DNA of 49,654 nt. It comes from Prevotella sp. (GTDB lineage Bacteria; Bacteroidota; Bacteroidia; Bacteroidales; Bacteroidaceae). This document shows, in pieces, positions 46,764 through 49,654 of this stretch (position 1 is its first letter; each line of letters opens with the position of its first letter). Both the position numbers and the translations under genes were made by a program. Under the pieces are notes generated by a model, which saw only the letters and a program-made list of their open reading frames with translations, searched no databases and was not told where the DNA came from. The stretch covers positions 1 to 49,654 of the forward strand of contig JAFUST010000048.1 in the NCBI GenBank assembly GCA_017467535.1, read 5' to 3'.

Positions 46764-49235
46764 TTATTTGATGATGATTTTCTTGGTTATTTTTTCATTT
46801 TCTTTTCTCAGAGTAACAAGGTAGAGACCTTTCGGTAGGTACTCTTGCATAAAAGAGGTATTTCGCCTTGTAGCGCAGATCCGACCGGAAGAGTTTGTTA
46901 TGGAAATCTCGTCAAGAGGCTGTATACCCACAACAACAATCTCTTGGCCGTCGGACTGTATCGTCACATTTATTAGGGAGACTCTATTGATGTCCAATGT
47001 CTGCAAGGCAGGATAGATGGTGTCGCTATTGACAACACCATAGGCATTTGACACCATACAACCGAATCCGCACGTCAGGCTGCCCCAGTCAATCTCACCA
47101 CGAAGGGGCATGGATGTGCCTTCATCGAAAGCAAGCCCCGTTGCCTCCAGCCAAGTGCCAGATGTCGTAAAGAAGTAGCCACCCAAGAAATTTCTCGTGT
47201 CAATCTCTAACTCTGCTACAGGATACGTGTCATTGGTATACTCATCATACACCTCACGGTAGTCCAGCATACGAATAGTAGGCTTCGTTGGGAGCACATC
47301 TACCATCAGAGGATAATAGGCGCATTCCCAAGTTGCATTTTTCCTGCGAACGCTCACTTTGATAAGACCGCTGTAGTAGAGCGTGTTGGTATCCATGTCT
47401 AGTTGACGCTTTAGCATGAAACGAACACCACTGAATTCTTCGGATATGGGTAGCAAGGAGGGCCTTACCATGAACGAGCATTTATCAATGGAACTTCCCA
47501 GATTCTTGCACCAGACATCTCCATTTTTCTTCTCAAGCATGAGTTCCCAAACGAACTCACATCCCTGGCCGTCATCTGTCTGGAAATCAGTAAGGGCAAA
47601 ATCCAGCGAATCACGATCATGGATACAAAGCATTCCAGAGACTGATTCCCCATTGCGTTTTGCCTGAATGTTGGGGATAAATTGGGCTGTTTTATGGGCG
47701 CTAACGCTGTTAGTCTGCAGCGCATTGGTGTTTAGGTAAATAGTTTTCCCATTATCGCCATACTCATTGTGAAGAGTCAGGTAGAGATATGTCTGTCCAT
47801 ACTTGAAGGCATTGCCTATGTGTATGGTTGTCACCCCATCACCAGTAAAAGTGTATGACGAGGACAGTCCGTATTCATTGACAACAGACAGATAGCCCTG
47901 CGTAGTACCCAGATGGTTCAGTTTCAGGTCAAAAGAAAAGAAGTTGGTCTCTGTTGATGTATTGACGTTCAGAATCTCATAACTGATGAGTTCTGGCTTT
48001 AGTTCCAGAAACAGCGGTTTCGTGTACTCTGATGTCGTCCCGTTTTGCGTGACACTACTAACTATACGTCCCTGTAGACAATCATAATCATCGATTGCAT
48101 CACTTATGATATTGGCACTATTTATGGTAAAAGAACTGCCATAACCAGAGGAAATATCTGTATATTGCCCAGTGGAGTTCCTGTAGATCTGATATTTCCA
48201 AGTTGTGCTTTGCGCGGTATTGTCGGCATCGGTCATCTGAAATGTGTGCGACTTATAGGCACTTCCGTATCCCACTTCGTCGACATTACTACCAACAATC
48301 TTCATGCTATGTGGTCTGACCGTCCATCCAATTGCCTCAAGTGCGTCCAGCGTCTCCCTATTAACATCCATCAGCAGGCTCCTATCACCATACGGATAAT
48401 TCATGATGTTGTCATCGACGAGAGAGAAATACTTGGCATCCCTACTGGGTTCGCTGGCTGTGTGATTGCTGTATAAAGCGTATTCTGCAGATGGCAATTT
48501 CAGGGCTAGATTGCCTTTGAGAAATGCCGACAAGGCCGATGAAGTGGCCGTTCTGGCAATATTACCCAAACACACGCCCTGAGAGTTGTATATCAGATTG
48601 TCGAAGTCCGAGGAACAGCGGTTGATAGCAAAACCCAGTTGTCCGTTAACTGTGGTGATGCTACTGCCAAATCCCAGTATATGACCTATATGTCTGAGCA
48701 GTGCCGTGATCAGATTATCGTAACCTCCATCCACATCTTCTGTCCATGAATAGTCCCAGTTGACGTCCGCATTGATAGAGATGCTGTTGTTGACATCCAC
48801 CAGAGAATGCTCTTGACTGTTCAAACTGTATACCCTGCTGTTCCATCTGCCTAATCTGCTGTAGGCAACTTCGGTCTTTATTTCGAGAGCAGGGTCCATA
48901 TCGTATGTGAGGCTGACATTGAATGAAACCTGCTGACTATTTTCGATACACTCCTCCCATACGTCCATAGCCACACGCAGGCACCTCAGCATGCCGTCCC
49001 TCATCTCTTCATCATCCGTGGTGCACTTAGCCTTCATCTTTCCTTTGCGTGAAAGCACGATTATTTCAGCCGGACTCCGCTTCACCCGAACCGGTCTCTT
49101 CGTTTGTCTAGAAGACGATGCATATTGTATGCTGTCGACATAGACCACATACCCTATGGAATCCTCTTCATCTTGACTAAATGCTGACAGATTGCCCAGT
49201 ATGGCCAATAATAATGCAAGTGTAATATGTTTCAT
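46764..49235 (-). CDS. T9SS-exported metallopeptidase-like protein with altered zinc motif
   Basis: An 823-residue protein with signal peptide MKHITLALLLAILGNLSAFS. The N-terminal third resembles the downstream 619-residue protein: VAMDVWEECI, SISINADVNWDYS, then NLITALLRHIGHILGFGSS, where the expected HEIGHILGF has lost its first His and Glu (R-H-I-G-H). NIMNYPYG is a Met-turn and EAIGW a conserved end. The middle is a run of Ig-like domains (about 310-730). The C terminus (about 765-823, GLYLVTLRKENEKITKKIIIK) is a type A T9SS sorting domain. The TAA stop touches the next ATG (46763), so the two are coupled. Confidence 0.8.
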   Translation of the reverse strand: MKHITLALLLAILGNLSAFSQDEEDSIGYVVYVDSIQYASSSRQTKRPVRVKRSPAEIIVLSRKGKMKAKCTTDDEEMRDGMLRCLRVAMDVWEECIENSQQVSFNVSLTYDMDPALEIKTEVAYSRLGRWNSRVYSLNSQEHSLVDVNNSISINADVNWDYSWTEDVDGGYDNLITALLRHIGHILGFGSSITTVNGQLGFAINRCSSDFDNLIYNSQGVCLGNIARTATSSALSAFLKGNLALKLPSAEYALYSNHTASEPSRDAKYFSLVDDNIMNYPYGDRSLLMDVNRETLDALEAIGWTVRPHSMKIVGSNVDEVGYGSAYKSHTFQMTDADNTAQSTTWKYQIYRNSTGQYTDISSGYGSSFTINSANIISDAIDDYDCLQGRIVSSVTQNGTTSEYTKPLFLELKPELISYEILNVNTSTETNFFSFDLKLNHLGTTQGYLSVVNEYGLSSSYTFTGDGVTTIHIGNAFKYGQTYLYLTLHNEYGDNGKTIYLNTNALQTNSVSAHKTAQFIPNIQAKRNGESVSGMLCIHDRDSLDFALTDFQTDDGQGCEFVWELMLEKKNGDVWCKNLGSSIDKCSFMVRPSLLPISEEFSGVRFMLKRQLDMDTNTLYYSGLIKVSVRRKNATWECAYYPLMVDVLPTKPTIRMLDYREVYDEYTNDTYPVAELEIDTRNFLGGYFFTTSGTWLEATGLAFDEGTSMPLRGEIDWGSLTCGFGCMVSNAYGVVNSDTIYPALQTLDINRVSLINVTIQSDGQEIVVVGIQPLDEISITNSSGRICATRRNTSFMQEYLPKGLYLVTLRKENEKITKKIIIK

Positions 49236-49250
49236 TTTTCTGGGGATATT

Positions 49251-49610
49251 CTATAATGTGATGTCACCATAGAAATAAAAGTTGCTGCCATCAGGATAAA
49301 GGCGCAGTTCGTAGTCGCCGGTGAGGGTGGCGGGAAGCGTCACAGTGCTGGTGCCGGCAGGAACAACGGTGCTATAGACCACATCGCCGTCCTCATTTAA
49401 TAAGGTGAGGGTGTAGTCAGGATGGGTATCATGGAAATATACCTGAGAATCATCCAAAATAATGGTCGGAATACGTAAAGGCATTTTCCCATGTCCAGGG
49501 CACAAAGGATAGAGGTCGTAAATACCGACTTTGAAATCTACGGTGACAGGGTCTGCCAAACAGAATCCTCCTACGAGGACAAAGCATAATAACATCATTA
49601 ACTTTTTCAT
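49251..49610 (-). CDS. DUF3244-family secreted protein
   Basis: A 119-residue protein; ATG 49610 gives signal peptide MKKLMMLLCFVLVGGFCLA. The mature part is all-beta: VTVDFKVGIYDLYP, RIPTIILDDSQVYFHD, YTLTLLNEDGDVVYSTVVP and LTGDYELRLYPDGSNFYFYGDITL, the DUF3244 pattern of small Bacteroidetes secreted proteins, some of which accompany peptidases. It is the first gene of the operon with the two peptidase-like T9SS proteins, 15 bases before the next ATG. Confidence 0.85.
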   Translation of the reverse strand: MKKLMMLLCFVLVGGFCLADPVTVDFKVGIYDLYPLCPGHGKMPLRIPTIILDDSQVYFHDTHPDYTLTLLNEDGDVVYSTVVPAGTSTVTLPATLTGDYELRLYPDGSNFYFYGDITL

Positions 49611-49643
49611 TCTTCTATTGCTTTTGGAGGTTGAAATGTGGTG

Positions 49644-49651
49644 CAAAGTTA
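49644..49651 (-). promoter_or_regulatory. -7 element of the DUF3244/T9SS operon
   Basis: Minus-strand TAACTTTG, 34 bases before the DUF3244 ATG; the -33 region is beyond the window edge. Confidence 0.55.
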
Positions 49652-49654
49652 TTC

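Noticed and set aside
1-49654. tRNA or rRNA genes
   Set aside because: No tRNA-like cloverleaf or rRNA segment was recognised while reading the gaps; a covariance-model scan would be decisive.

Overview
This window looks like chromosome from a fairly GC-rich member of the Bacteroidales, most likely Prevotellaceae. The evidence is the recurring Bacteroidetes promoter (a -7 element TAnnTTTG with TTTG or TTG about 19-20 bases upstream) in front of most transcription units, secreted proteins with type IX secretion (T9SS) tails, a DUF3244 protein, GH2/GH35/GH127-type polysaccharide genes, a TonB-type outer-membrane barrel, and a fused DAHP synthase-chorismate mutase. The taxonomic call is inference from gene content; no rRNA or tRNA gene was found.

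Left block (1-6354), accessory: an HU-like DNA-binding protein (cut by the window edge) diverges from a WYL-domain regulator across an intergenic region that holds a perfect 38-bp AT palindrome inside ATGACAG-type heptamer repeats. Then follow a 46-residue membrane peptide, an unrecognised 194-residue protein, a Rha/KilAC phage-type regulator, a VirE_N-DUF3987 primase/helicase-like protein whose linkers consist of translated palindromic DNA, and a DUF5675 protein. There is no integrase, capsid or terminase. It reads as a replication/regulation cassette of phage or conjugative-element ancestry and is the best candidate here for an undescribed system.

Core block (6411-14156): yebC and pheT, a tiny relic of a GH127 gene, and an aromatic operon pheA - aminotransferase - DAHP synthase/chorismate mutase - tyrA. 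A 24-residue leader peptide with four Tyr-Phe pairs lies between the operon promoter and pheA. It is followed by mutually exclusive hairpins, the second being an intrinsic terminator, which is the complete layout of a classical transcription attenuator.

Middle block (14335-36280): an FHA/zinc-ribbon protein and a TPR protein; tatA-tatC followed by a polyferredoxin membrane protein and a Tat-signal iron-sulfur aldo/keto reductase; a YjjG-like phosphatase; a BlaI / M56 peptidase / lipoprotein / outer-membrane barrel unit; serB and a copper-type P1B ATPase that appears to lack its nucleotide-binding domain; an envelope proteolysis operon (M48 lipoprotein, C1B peptidase, soluble penicillin-binding transpeptidase); a small periplasmic protein; SlyD; aroC; and a promoter-terminator pair that predicts an orphan small RNA of about 100 nt.

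Right block (36500-49610): an EamA transporter, a zinc-ribbon membrane protein with a palindrome over its promoter, a GH35-GH2 glycosidase operon, a solitary AAA/DUF4143 ATPase with four 22-bp-spaced upstream repeats and related inverted repeats on both sides, and a secreted operon of DUF3244 plus two T9SS proteins that look like metallopeptidases with damaged active sites. Two repeat classes run through the window: GC-rich palindromes inserted in frame into coding sequences, and 7-bp tandem repeats, several of the form TGAnnAn, at gene ends, gene starts and in frame within genes.
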